Below are positions 21,829-33,832 of a stretch of 64,000 bases of DNA, one piece after another (position 1 is the stretch's first letter; each line of letters begins with the position of its first letter). The translations under genes were made by a program, and so were the position numbers. The notes beneath the pieces were generated by a model. It had not been told where the DNA came from. It did no database searches and worked only from the letters and a program-made list of their open reading frames with translations. The stretch lies in assembly GCA_025175895.1 (NCBI GenBank), contig CM046003.1, positions 47,796,335 through 47,860,334 of the forward strand, given 5' to 3'. This DNA comes from Wurfbainia villosa. Taxonomy: Eukaryota > Streptophyta > Magnoliopsida > Zingiberales > Zingiberaceae.

Positions 21829-23417
21829 TATTGGTGCAATAAGCCCCGGGTCAATGTTAACTAAATTCGAGTGGGACTCGAGTAGTGTTTTGATGTTTGA
21901 TAATGGATTTGATCATTGTTCAACAATAAGTTTGACCATATGACTAGTGGATGATTAGGATATCCAAAATCATATGGGGGAAATTATTTGGAGAGATTGT
22001 TAGAGCAATCAACCTCGAAAGTCCAAGTTTGGATACTTGGCAAGGAAAGTCCAAATATAGATATTTGGCAAGGGAAGTCCAAAGGTATAGTCTTGGAAGC
22101 ATAAGTCCAAGTGTGTAGTCTTGGCAGCGTAAAGTTCAAGTGAACTTTGGCATGAAAAGTCCAAGGGTAGGTTTGGCAACATAAAGTTTAAGCATGTGTC
22201 TTGGCGATGTAAGTCTAAATGGATCTTGGCAATGTGGATGTCCAAGGGTGAGGTTTTGGCGGCGTAAAGTCCAAGAATGGGTCTTAACGGCATAAATCTA
22301 AATGAGCCTTGGCAAAGTACCCGGTTAGCATGACATAGCCGATGGAAGATCTGAAGGCTAACGCAAAGGATGAAGAGTCATGGATTCGATGGATCCGAGA
22401 GGCGTGAGGCTGATGGAGGTGGCTAGAAGGCTTAGGTTTAAGCTAAGGATGATCAATCAAGTATGAGGGGATCATACTTAGGTTAAATCTCATATTTGAG
22501 ATTTATCAGTCTACTGGGGTATTGGACCAGTCAACTAGCCGAGTGTTTGACACTCGAAAGCCTAGTTGACTCGTATCAGTCGACTGGGGTTATGCCTCAG
22601 TCAACTGGACAGTAGTCAACTAGAGGTTTGGCTGATGTTGTGTGCCACTGGCAGTCGACTGTTATGTATGGGCAGTTGACTAACCTTGAATAATCGACTA
22701 GAATTTATGGACACAAGCACAAAATGTCCCATAGTCAATTGACCAGTCGATTACTGGATTGGAAGTCAATTGCTAGTAAGGGCAGTCGACTGCTTGGGTA
22801 TTCGTTGGAGTAATCCAACGTGGATTAAGTCCATTGTGAGACATAGGCACTATGGATAGTTGACTAGTGCCTTTTGGCAGTCGACTGCTAGGTGGAAAAT
22901 CATCCCAATGGAGTACTTAAAAGAAGCTTGATGGGGAGGTTTTCCACATCGATTTTTGGGGCGATTTTGAAGGGAAAGTGTTGTTGCATTCTAGACCTTC
23001 AAGAACAATCCAAAGCAATCAACAAGCAAACAATCAAAAGCACTCTTGTAAAGTTTTCTTTACATTTCATTTGTATTCTTGTACTTGATCATTGTATTAC
23101 TGTTGTAATTTATTTGTAAATGGTTTCTCCACCTCTTTAGTATTTTCTGAGAATGAGAAGTTTGATAGTGGTGGTGTGGTGGTGTGCATCACTAGAGCTC
23201 GACCCGTAGAGTAGGAACCCTAGTTTCGAACCACGTTAAATCGCTCTTGTGTATTGTGTATGCTTGTTGTTTATTCTTATTGTGCATATTTATTCTTGTA
23301 TATTCTGCAACATATTAACAAGTTTTGTAAACAAACACGCGATCGCAATCCAATTAAGTGAAAATGCTATTCACCCCCTCCCCCCCCCCCCTCTAGCATG
23401 ACTTCTGATCCCCAACA
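21829..23417 (+). repeat. A0 3' LTR
   Basis: It starts TATTGGTGCAAT (TG changed to TA) and ends CCCCAACA. It contains the dyad array (22018-22290), the palindrome array (22505-22885), and a long C tract before CTCTAGC (23371-23396). It is more diverged than A2 and is probably older. The left LTR of A0 lies outside the window. Confidence 0.82.
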
Positions 23418-23929
23418 CATTGCAGATCATTATGTAGTTTGGTACATTACACCTAGTGGATCAGGTTGGTATATGCATTGATTATGTTCATATTGTTGTT
23501 TAGTTGATATTTCTTATGAGACTATATACCTCTTGATCTCCACATGTATATTTAGTTCATGCACTATCTTTTCTACACCATTAAATTTTATACTCACCAC
23601 CACACAATTGGGTTTTTTTGTCACCTAAGTAACAGGTAGAGGATGTTACATGATGCTTGGAGATCCTGTCTGTCGATTCCATCTCACATCGAGCATTTTG
23701 GGTTGAAATCCCTAATGGATTCTTGTTTTGGATTTTATTCCATATTGATTCCGCATTTTGGTATGTGATTGTGTTGTTATGTACTTGCCCTTTATATGGA
23801 TTTGGTTTGGTTGTTGGATTTGATTATATTTTCTTATTGTTTCAAAGTTTTACCGGTGCGAATATTTGAGTCTTTGTATCTTTATTCTTGTATAAGTGTT
23901 GTATCTTATATTGTCATAAGAGGGTACAG
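23418..23929. other. Unassigned sequence right of A0
   Basis: AT-rich, with only short frames. It may belong to the LINE remnant that follows, but no domain was recognised here. Confidence 0.3.
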
Positions 23930-24425
23930 TTCGATAGATGGATAAGTATACTCTTGGGGCATGACATCCTATCTACAACCCAGCCATGTAGTCACTTTTT
24001 GGATGCTGGCACAAGGTAGGCTACCCACTAGAGATCATCGAGATTACTTAAAAGATCGATAATGTACTTTTTGTGCCCAAGAGCTGGAGACACTGAAGCA
24101 TCTATTCTTCATATGCTCCCACCCTATTGCAGAGCTATCGAGGAGGATTAGAGGATGGTTACATATGCACCAAGAGATGTCCACTTACCGAAGGGCGCTT
24201 TGAGTTTTTAGTAGTCGATATCATGGGACTCAAATTCTGACAAAGGCACATCACCTTACCTTGTTATCATTGATTCACTATGTACGGAGGGCTCCAAGTT
24301 TTTTTTTGTGAGGGTCAATTGGATGTTGAGAAGATATATAGAGGTATACAACTTCATGCTTATAGGGCTTTAGGATACTATTCTGATTTGAAACTACACC
24401 AGGCATGAATAGCTCGTAAAAGCCT

Positions 24426-24432
<7 letters not shown>
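23930..24432 (+). pseudogene. LINE remnant: zf-RVT domain of a reverse transcriptase
   Basis: From 24000 the + frame reads WMLAQGRLPTRDHRDYLKDR, then a stop, then CTFCAQELETLKHLFFICSH. This is the zinc-binding zf-RVT pattern found at the C-terminus of plant LINE ORF2 proteins: CX2C (24063-24074) and HLFFxC. A stop at 24060 and later frame breaks show it is dead. The upstream RT is absent. The fragment ends in a TA microsatellite, a plausible decayed 3' tail. Confidence 0.7.

Positions 24433-24515
<83 letters not shown>
24433..24515. repeat. (TA)n microsatellite, about 41 units
   Basis: Uninterrupted TA dinucleotides over 83 bases at the 3' end of the LINE remnant. Confidence 0.97.
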
Positions 24516-24519
<4 letters not shown>

Positions 24520-25031
24520 GACCATGTGTGACTCGCAATCCACCATTCGTTCCACCCGTGTGTGATGTCCGATCTATTGTTCGATCACACAAAATGCACA
24601 ATAATTCTGTCTGTGCACTATAGTGAATTGTTGAACCCATCGAGTTGCCTATGCCATCCTCACCGTGACATCGCCCCCGGTAGCAAGCCTAAGGCCACAA
24701 CCTGATTATGGTTGTGAAAGATTAGGCTAAATCGTGGTCGAAATCCGAGCCAATCACACCGGTGATGCATCCCAACGTCACAGTCGTGTTCCAATTGAAA
24801 TCTGACTGTAATCTAGTCGAAATCTAACCATGATCCTATTGGAGTCAGAGTCTAGCCAAAGTTGGAGTCCAATCAAAATTCGGTCGCGATCCGCTTGGAC
24901 TCTGACTTCGATCGATTGGTGTCGATGCTGAGCTCAGGTGATCGTGATGGTAGGGAGCTCAAGTGTGTGATGCTCAGGCGCACAGGGTGCTCGGGAAGGT
25001 GAGTGGTTCTCAGGTCGAGTGGAGAGTTACT
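24516..25031. other. Unassigned spacer left of A3
   Basis: Higher GC than its surroundings, with loosely repeated 'gagtc' and 'aatc' words. No frame or known element was recognised. The last five bases (TTACT, 25027-25031) are the left target duplication of A3. Confidence 0.35.
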
Positions 25032-26750
25032 TGTTGGTACAATCGGGACAGGTCACGATTGATCATACTCGAGTAGTGTTTGATATTTAACAAACAGTTT
25101 GACCATTGTTTGACAATGGATTGATCATATGGTTGACATGAGTTTGACCATATGAGAAGATAACTTTATGGGCAGATTGGTGAAGCAATCTTCCTCAAGT
25201 CAAGGTTGACCTAGCTCAAGTGAGACTTGAGGAAAAGTACAAGTTTGGATACTTAGCATGGAAAGTCTAAGTCTTGGTATTTGGCATGGAAAGTCCAAGT
25301 CTTGTGTACTTGGTATGAAAAGCCCAAGCATGTGTCTTGGAAATGGTAAAGTCTAAGTCATGGGTACTTGGCAATTAGAAAGTCCAAGCATGGGGTCTTG
25401 GCAATGATAAAGTCAAGTCATGGGTACTTGACAATTGGAAAGTTCAAGCACGGGTCTTGGCAATTGGAAAGTCCAACATGGAGTTGGCAAGGGAAGTCCA
25501 AGGGTGTGATATTGGCGGCGTAAAGTCCAAGCATGGGTCTTGGCAGCATAAGTCCAATATTTGGCAGTGTAAAGTTCAAGCGTGTAGTCTTGGAACCATA
25601 AGTCCAATGTTTGGCGGCGTAAAGTCCAAGCATTTATCTTGGCGAGGTAAGTCTAAATGTACCTTGGCAAAGTAGACCCAATTAGCATGACAATAGCTGA
25701 TGGAAGCACCTAAAGGCTAGCATATGAATGAACAAGTCATGGAGGACTTGGAGGGATTTGATAGGCATCAAGATGATGGAGGTGGCTAGAAGGCTTAAGT
25801 CTAGGCTAAGAGTAGTTTATCAAGTATGAAGGGATCATACTTGAGTTATGTTAAACCACAAGTTTGAGGTTTATCAGTCGACTGGAGTTATAGACCAGTC
25901 GACTGGCCAAGTGTTTGACACTTGGTAGCCTAGTCAACTTGGATCAGTCGACTGAGATTATGACCAGTCGACTGGTCAAGTAGTCGACTGAGCTTTGACT
26001 GCTCGGGTGAAGCACAAGTAGTCAACTGCCATTGTGGGCAGTCGACTATTCTTGATCAGTCGAGTGCTAGGGTTTGGTAGTCAACTAATTGAAGAGGACA
26101 TGAGCACAGAAGCTTTGGTAGTCGACTAGTCAGTTGACTATCGAGCAACAGTCGATTGCTAGGGTATCCGTTAGGTAGGTTCCAGAGTGGAATGAGCCAT
26201 TGTGAGACAACGAATGGGAGAGTAGTCAACTGGTGCATTTCGGCAGTCGACTGCTAGGCGCGAAATTAACTCATTGTAATTTATAAAATCATCTCAAGAT
26301 GGAGGATTTTGTAGCGATTTTTGGGAGATTTTGAAGGGGAATTGCTACTGCATTCCATACCTTTAAGATCAATCCAAAGCAAGCAATCAAAAGCACTCTT
26401 GTAAAGTTCTCTTTGCATTTCATTTGTATACTTGTATTTGCTTGGTTTATTACTTTTGTAATCTTGTTGTAAGAGGTTTCTCCACATCTGAAGTGTTTTT
26501 CGAGAAGGAGAAGATTTAGTGGTGGTGTGCATCACTAGGGCTCACTTGAGCTCGACCCGTGGAGTAGGAACCCTAGGTTCCGAACCATGTTACATTTTGT
26601 GTATTGTGAGTGTTTGTCGTAATTTGTTATTGCTATTTGTTTCCGTTGCACTAACAAGTTTTGTAGACGAACATGATCGAATGAATTCCAAGCGATGAAG
26701 TGAAACTGCAATTCACCCCCCCCCCTCTAGCGATACCATCGTTCCAAACA
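25032..26750 (+). repeat. A3 first LTR
   Basis: It starts TGTTGGTACAATC and ends AAACA. The dyad array (25226-25670), palindrome array (25870-26255), TATA box TATAAAAT near 26282, and C tract with CTCTAGCG (about 26714-26732) are in the family order. Confidence 0.9.
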
Positions 26751-26752
26751 AT

Positions 26753-26764
26753 TGGTATCAGAGC
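26753..26764 (+). other. A3 primer binding site
   Basis: TGGTATCAGAGC, two bases after the LTR end; initiator Met tRNA type. Confidence 0.92.
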
Positions 26765-26819
26765 GGGTTGCTCTTCAAGGATTAACAACTGAGGGAGCAA
26801 AGTGTTAGAGGAGAAGAAG

Positions 26820-28458
26820 ATGGAGTTTCAAGAAAAATTGGGTGATGACGTCACGGTTCTTCTTACCTTCGATTGCGAAAATTTTGAATATTGAAAAGGT
26901 AGAATGATGTATTTTCTTATATGTGATTATGATAATTGGATTAGCATTATAGTAGGGTTTGATGCTCCGAAGGATGAAAAGGGGAGAGTACTCTAGAAGA
27001 AGAAGTGAAGCAAGGAGCAAATCCGATATTTCAACATAGACAATAAGGTAACGAGTATATTGATTAATGTGTTACCTAACGATATTTTGGCAAAGTTAGG
27101 CGAGTTTAAGGATGCTAAGGAACTATGGATCAATCTAGCTAAGCTTCATGAAGATCCCTCACCGGTCCAAGATGACAAGGATAAATCAAAGGAGGAAGAG
27201 GAGTGTTCATCCTCTCAAGCTCAAGGAGAAAGTACATCATCATCACAAGAGCTTGAGGAATCGAAAGTTTAGAGATGTTCAATGTTCGAGGAAGAGGTAG
27301 AAGAATTGGAGGAAGCCTCCACCTCTAGGATTGAGGGGGAGGAGAGACCATCCACTCCGGAGCAAAATCAAGAAGAGTCATCTACATCTGAGAGAAGTGA
27401 AGATTCCGACCTAGGTAACTCAAGCACAATGAATAAAGATAAAAATTACATTATGTGTTTTGAGTGTAGGGAAAATAGACATTACACGAGTAAGTGTCCA
27501 AAAAGGGTCAAGAAAATGGCACAAGTGGTGTCAAAGACCAAGGAGATCGGAATTCCCATTAGGAAGAGCAAGGAGCACATGGTGTGCTTCAAATGCCAAC
27601 AACTAGGACACTACCAGACCCAATGTCTTAGGGGGAATCACTCCAAGAAGGACAAGAGAGGAGCTACAAATGTAGGAGGATCTTCTAAAGCAAGCCCTAA
27701 GGTTTTATTTATTAATGCACCTTCAAATCTTAGTATCAAGAAGCATGCTGGGAATAATTGTAATGCTCTTGCTATTGTTCATAATGATAATAAAAAGCAT
27801 GCAAGTGGCAATAAATATTTTTTCTTAGGTGCTAAGTATGACAATTTTAGGTCTAAGAATAATTCAAGACCTAGCCCACTTAAGAATGTCAACAACCTAG
27901 GAATTAATCCTAAGAACTATAGACATGCCTAGGATGAACAAGAATGTCCAAAATTATAATGGTCAATCCAAGATAAGAAAATTGGAGGTTGAAAAATCAA
28001 GCCTAAAGGTCAAAGCTTGAGAAAATGGAGAAGACTCTTACAAAGATGGAAAATATGATTCGAGGGTCTAATGGAAAAAAGTAGGGGTTAATAGGCAAGA
28101 ACCATCTAGGGGGAAGAAAGGTTTGGGTCACAAGAAGACCTACCATAGCGTTCCATTTGACTATAGAACCACCCATGGGTCTAGGAAAACCAAGGTTACT
28201 AAGGAAGTCATCCCTAAGGCTAACCATGGTAAGTGTCAAGTGACTAAGGCTTTGAAGAAGTCTAGGAAAGTCACTAGCAAGGTTACAAAAGGAGTTACCC
28301 CTAGAGTTGACCTTGATAAGACCCAAATGACCAAGGATTCAAAGCCTAGAAGGGTCATTAGGAAGGTACTAAGAGAGGATATCCCTAGTGAGTACCTAGT
28401 TAACCCAAGAAGCTCAAATAGGTTTTGGATTCCTAGGAGCGTGACTCCATCACGCTAA
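26820..28458 (+). pseudogene. gag: A3 Gag, broken
   Basis: The frame begins at 26820 (MEFQEKLGDD). It is interrupted by stops at FEY*KGR and near 26995-27008, and continues with FKDAKELWINLAKLHE (from 27108). A stop follows at about 27270. The frame 27282-27932 carries an acidic linker and two zinc knuckles: CFECRENRHYTSKC, where the usual Gly before His is Arg, and CFKCQQLGHYQTQC. The basic tail (28123-28458) has repeated K-V-x-K/R-x-V/I-x-P blocks and ends SNRFWIPRSVTPSR. The N-terminus differs clearly from A1 and A2, so A3 is a separate subfamily. Confidence 0.87.
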
Positions 28459-30052
28459 ATAGGTTAGGGTGTGTCAACACTAAGTAGATGGGCAGTTAAC
28501 CTAACCATGATAGAGTTGATACTTTATGACATTTTCAAGGTAATGTGATATCTTGGAAATGAGTTTGGATTTATTTCCTAAAAGATTTTTAGGATGTACC
28601 AATTAAATTTGAGAAGTTTGAAAAGTTGATCAAATTATCACAAGTTAGGGTTTTTGTCACACTTGGGAGAATTGTGTTTAAGGCAAAAATGTTTCAATGG
28701 CAATTTGGGTTTAACACTTAGGTATTATATACCTTTGTATTTTATACTTGTCATGCTTTGTTTGTCATTATCATGTCATTACATCATATTTCATTTAATT
28801 ATTTAAAATGTCATGATAATTCTTAGGTTTAATTTTCATGCCATGTTTATGTTTAGGTTTATCTTTATGCCATGACAATTATTGGCACATGCTTTATTTA
28901 TGCTATCATTATATGCCATGATCATATCCTATGCATTTAGGTTAATTAAAATTGATTTAAAGACAATGACATGATTTGAAGTCCCATGATAAGGGAATCA
29001 AATTAGTTGCCTAGAAAAATTCATGAGAATTTAGTTTAGGGAAAGAACCAAAACCCACATCTCATATTAAATTGACTTGTGTGTATTTTCATACGCCCTA
29101 GACACATGTGAGATGTTAGGAAATGAGTTAAGTCCATGTGCTTATTTAGTACATCATAGTGAACTTAGAACTCATTAAATGATAATGATGAATCATGAAG
29201 AAAGCTTATGTACAAGTCATGTGCATTGAGCCCATAGACCATGGTTCAAAATAGATTTTCAAAAATATTTCAAAATCATTTTGAAAAACCTTGGTGAAAC
29301 CTATCTTTTGATAACAATCATCATTGATGAAGTTGATACAAAGTAGGCTCAAAACATTGAAGTTATCATTTGTTTTGAACTTTTTATCAATCTCACAATT
29401 TAATGGGTATTTTAATTTAAAATTATTTTTCACCCATCATATTCCACGTAAGTAATGTACGTATGAATTTTCAAAAATTTTCAAAATACATATAATTACT
29501 TATATATTTTTCAGTTTCATTTTTGAAAACTATTTTCTACATTTGCAGAAATCATTCGACTGTCGCTTGAGGGTAGTCAATTGTTGTTGATGGCAGTCGA
29601 CTAGTCTATGATCGAGTCGACTGCTGAAGTTGATTACGACTGAACAAGGTTTGTTTAGCCATTTATCAACAAGTTTAGGTTATCCTAACTTCTTCTAACC
29701 CTAGGATATGCTTTAGAAAGCATTGGAGGAATGAAAATCCATCGGAAATGGATTAGGAGAGTTGTTTAGGGTGAAAATCAAATTTTAAGGGAGGTGAAAG
29801 TTCAATGATGAATCTTTACCCTTAATTTCGATTGTTTAGAGTTCCTATTGGGTTAGGGTCTCTCCAAGGACATTGTTGGTGCAATGGTCAAGGGGGAGCA
29901 AGCCTTTAAGGGAGGTTTATTCATCAAAGGATGATGGATAAGTATTCCTCAAAGGGGGAAACATGAAGGGTTTGGAAAGCCTCATTGCATGTGCTTACCA
30001 AAGGGGGAAATTTAGAGAAGTGAGGATTGCCTCTCATTTAGTGATATGAGAC
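28459..30052 (+). other. A3 3' noncoding internal region
   Basis: AT-rich and shared with A0-A2. GTCGAC-type words occur at 29545-29635. No coding frame was seen. Confidence 0.7.
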
Positions 30053-30532
30053 TGGCTATAAAAGTAGGGGTTCTCCACCCCTTTTCCATCATTCTAAGTG
30101 CTCAAAAGTGCTCTTGATACGCTACTCTTCTACGACGATCTTACGATGACAAAGTGCTACCACATCACCGTTGGCAAGAGTTCAAGTTCTATTTTTTTAA
30201 TAGTCATTGGTATATTTTGTTTTGTCATCTTTAAATCTTATCGAGCTTTAATCGTAACAAGGAGAGGGGGAGTGTCCCTCTGCCTTGAGTTTTTTTTTAG
30301 TAATTGTACTCGCTTACTCCTACCTCTAACGAGGAGGAGTGTTTTTAGTGATTTGTCCTTCGTACGCAGTCTAGGACTATTAGGGCTTTGGATTAGCAGC
30401 TGAAGGTTATGAACCAAGTAAAAATAAAATTGTCTTTACTTACTTTCCGTTGTGCACTCGTGTTTTATCTTTACGAATTCGAAAAGTTTCCTTGTGCTAT
30501 TCACCCCCTCTAGTGCTCAAATCGATCCAACA
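30053..30532 (+). mobile_element. S3: LTR fragment starting at the TATA box (R-U5 only)
   Basis: Comparison with A0 (21570-21620) shows a foreign block between 'gatatgagac' and 'gagtgaaggc'. It begins TGGCTATAAAAGTAG and ends CTATTCACCCCCTCTAGTGC...CCAACA. It therefore has the promoter, R and U5 of a family A/B-like LTR but no U3. About 13 bases of the target are missing, and no duplication was found. Confidence 0.6.
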
Positions 30533-30709
30533 GAGTGAAGGCATCCAAAATGTTTTTGGACCAAGGGGGAGATTGAGTTATCTCATTGGTATGTAAGACA
30601 TTGATACCCTTGGTGGACTTTTTGATGTATGTCAAAAAGGAGGAGGATTGATGGCTTGAGTTAGGTAGCCTAACTCAAAGTTTTTATCAAATATCAAAAA
30701 GGGAGAGAT
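30533..30709 (+). other. A3 noncoding end and polypurine tract
   Basis: The internal region resumes here. It ends with AAAAAGGGAGAGA (about 30696-30708) next to the second LTR. Confidence 0.75.
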
Positions 30710-32394
30710 TGTTGGTGAAATTGACCCAGGTCACGATTGACCAGGCTCGAGTGGACTCGAGTAGTGTTTTGATGTTTGACAAATGGTTTGACCATTGTTT
30801 GACAATGGGTTGATCATATAGTTGACATGAGTTTGACCATATGAGGAGATAGCTTTATGGGGAGATTGGTGAAGCAATCAGCCTCAGGTCAAGGTTGACC
30901 TAGCTCGAGTGAAACTCGAGGGAAAGTCCAAGTTTGGATACTTGGCATGGAAAGTCCAAGTCTTGGGTACTTGGCATGAAAAGTCCAAGCATCGGTCTTG
31001 GCAATGGTAAAATCCAAGTCATGAGTACTTGGCAATTAGAAATTCCAAGCATGAGTCTTGGAAATGGTAAAGTTCAAGTCATGGGTACTTGGCAATGGGA
31101 AAGTTCAAGCATGGGTCTTGGCAATTGGAAATTCCAACATGGAGTTGGCAAGGGAAGTCCAAGTGTGTTATATTGGTGGCGTAAAGTTTTGTAGCATAAG
31201 TCCAATGTTTGGCAGTGTAAAGTCCAAGCGTATAGTCTTGGCAGCATAAGTCTAATGTTTGGCGGTGTAAGTCCAAATGTACCTTGGCAAAGTAGACCTG
31301 GTTAGCATGACATTAGCCGATCGAAGCACCTGAAGGCCAATGTATGGATGAACAAGTCATAGAGGACTTGGATGGATTCAATAGGCGTGAGGATGATAGA
31401 GGTGGCTAGAAGGCTTAGGTCTAGTCTAAGGGTGGTCTATCAAGTATGATGGGATCATACTGTATTAAACCTCATGTTTGAGGTTTATCAGTCAACTGGC
31501 GTTATAAACCAGTTGACTGGTCAACTATTTGACACTTGACAACTTAGTCAACTTGGATCAGTCAACTGTGATTATGACCAGTCGACTGGTCAAGTAGTCG
31601 ACTGAGCTTCGACTGCTCGGGTGAAGCATAGATAGTCGACTGCCATTGTGGGCAGTTGACTATCCTTGATCAGTCGATTGCTAGGGTTTGGCAATCGACC
31701 GATTTAAGTGGACATAAGCATAGAACCTTTAGTAGTCAACTGGTCAATTGACTACTGGACAGTAGTCGACTGATGGTAATAGCAATCGACTACTAGGGTA
31801 TCCATTGGATAGGTTCTAGCGTCGATAGAGCCATTGTGAGACAACGGATGGGAGAGCAGTCGACTGGTGCCTTTTACAGTCAACTACTAGGTGCAAATCA
31901 GCTCAATGCATGATATAAAAGAAGATCGAGATGGAAGATTTTGCAGTGATTTTTGGGGAGATTTTGAAGGAGAATTGCTGCTGCATTCCATACCTTCAAG
32001 AGCAATCCAAAGCAAGCAACAAGCAAACAATCAAAAGCACTCTTGTAAAGTTTTCTTTTCATTTCATTTGTATACTTGTATTTACTTGGTGTATTACTTT
32101 TGTAATCTTGTTGTAAGATGTTTCTCCACCTCCGGAGTGTTTTCTGAGAAGGAGAAGATTTAGTAGTGGTGCTCATCACTAGAGCTCACTTGAGCTTGAC
32201 CCATGGAGTAGGAACCCTAGGTTCCGAACCACATTACATTTTGTGTATTGTGAGTGTTTGTCGTAATTTGTTATTGCTATTTATTTCCGCTGCACTAACA
32301 AGTTTTGTAGACGAACATGATCGAATGAATTTCAAGCGATGAAGTGAAACAGTTATTCACCCCCCCCCCTCTAGCGATGCCATCGTTCCTAACA
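30710..32394 (+). repeat. A3 middle LTR, shared by the tandem
   Basis: It starts TGTTGGTGAAATT and ends CTAACA. The dyad array (30915-31290), palindrome array (31485-31890), TATA box TATAAAA (31914-31920), and C tract (about 32359-32370) are present. It is followed directly by another primer site, so it serves as the 3' LTR of one unit and the 5' LTR of the next. Confidence 0.9.
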
Positions 32395-32396
32395 AT

Positions 32397-32408
32397 TGGT
32401 ATCAGAGC
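32397..32408 (+). other. Second A3 primer binding site
   Basis: TGGTATCAGAGC after the middle LTR. Confidence 0.92.
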
Positions 32409-32463
32409 AGGTCACTCTTCAAGGATTAACAACCAAGGGAGCAAAGTGTTAGAGGAGAAGAAG

Positions 32464-32929
32464 ATGGAGTTTCAAGAAAAATTGGGTGATGACATCACGG
32501 TTCTGCCTACCTTCGATCACAAAAATTTTGAATATTGGAAAGGTAGAATGATGTATTTTCTTATGTGTGATTATGACAATTGGATTAGCATTATAGTAGG
32601 GTTCGATGCTCCGAAGGATGAAAAGGGGAGAATACTCTAGAAGAAGAAGTGGAGCAAGGAGCAAATCCGATATTTCAACATAAACAATAAGGTAACGAGT
32701 ATATTGATTAATGTGTTACCTAACGATATTTTGGCAAAGTTAGGTTAGTTTTAGGATGCTAAGGAACTATAAAGCAATCTAGCTAAGCTTCACGAATATC
32801 CCTCACCGGTCCAAGATGACAAGGATAAATCAAAGGAGGAAGAGGAGTGTTCATCCTCTCAAGCTCAAGGAGAAAGTACATCATCCTCACAAGAGCTTGA
32901 GGAATCGAAAGTTCAGAGATGTTGAATGT
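32464..32929 (+). pseudogene. Second A3 gag copy, N-terminal part only
   Basis: Starts at ATG 32464 (MEFQEKLGDDITVLPTFDHK). Here the codon that is a stop in the first copy (FEY*) reads Trp (FEYWKGRMMYF), so this copy keeps the ancestral state. The frame is open to 32640, then broken. At about 32929 it fuses directly to LTR sequence, losing the knuckles, tail and noncoding region. Confidence 0.87.
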
Positions 32930-33089
32930 TACATCTTGTGTATTGTGAGTGTTTGTCGTAATTTGTTATTGCTATTTGTTTCTGCTGCACTAACAAGTTT
33001 TATAGATGAACACGATCGAACGAATTCCTAGCGATGAAGTGAAACCGCTATTCATTCCCTCCCCTCTAGCAACGCCATCATTCCTAACA
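32930..33089 (+). repeat. Truncated third A3 LTR (last 160 bp)
   Basis: Matches the end of the other two A3 LTRs from 'acattttgtgtattgtgagt' onward and ends CTAACA. The junction with gag shows at most 2-4 bases of shared sequence, typical of illegitimate deletion. Confidence 0.85.
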
Positions 33090-33832
33090 TTATTGTGCAC
33101 TCCAATCCCATGCATGATTGAATGATAGATCATGCATCGAACTGATGACGGATATGCATCGTGCTCAAGTGCGCATATCCCCGTCGCACAGGATATCAGA
33201 TTGGTATATATATATACACACACCAAATTAAATTGCTATAGCAGATTTTCTATAGTTGTTATCACATTGCTATAATAATTAAGGATATTTTTGTAATATG
33301 TCAATACGGCAAAAGGTGATTCGTTCATCATAAACATCTCTATCAATCGGTCTCACAGTCATTGTAAGGAAGGTAAGTCGTGATGATCGAGTGGCCTTCT
33401 GGACAAATCATACTTCTAAAAAGGTATCCGAGAATTGACTCTTGTTTCAACATAGTACTCATTCGTCTGAGTAATAATTCGATTATGTTGATGGGAGCAA
33501 TAATACTTTTGTAATGCGAAGCAAAAAAAAAAATCTTTTTACTTTATATATATAAGGGGCATCCTTTTATGAGTTTTAATGTTTGCCCTATATGAATGTA
33601 AATAGATTGGCAATTTACCAAAGGACATACGTAAAGTTTTAGATTGTCTAAAAAGTGTATCGAGGTTTGAAAATGTCCAAAATGCACATCTCTTTTCCAT
33701 TTTGCCCCTCTATCAAAATTGATATTTTTCTTCTCTTTCCATTATTATTTGCATACAACAATTATTTCTTCTCTTTCCTCTCTTTTTCCCTCTGTCCAAA
33801 TCTTTCTTTGAATTTCAAAAATCAACGTCAAA
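33090..33832. other. Unassigned AT-rich sequence right of A3
   Basis: Short TA/CA runs (about 33203-33222) and an A tract (33524-33534) are visible. No convincing coding frame or repeat boundary was found. Confidence 0.3.

Larger units (their letters stand above)
25032..33089 (+). mobile_element. Family-A element A3 in tandem form: LTR-gag-LTR-gag fragment-LTR end
   Basis: The order is LTR (25032-26750), internal region with gag, LTR (30710-32394), a second primer site and gag start (32395-32929), then the last 160 bp of a third LTR (32930-33089). Flanks are TTACT (25027-25031) and TTATT (33090-33094), which look like one target duplication with a single C to T change. This supports one insertion that became a tandem by unequal recombination and then suffered a deletion. 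Confidence 0.85.

Noticed and set aside
24425..24640. Open frame with a long Ile-Tyr run on -
   Set aside because: It is only the translation of the TA microsatellite.
33090..33832. Possible host gene between A3 and the palindrome-rich repeat
   Set aside because: Only short frames exist, with no splice pattern, domain or codon bias that I can support.
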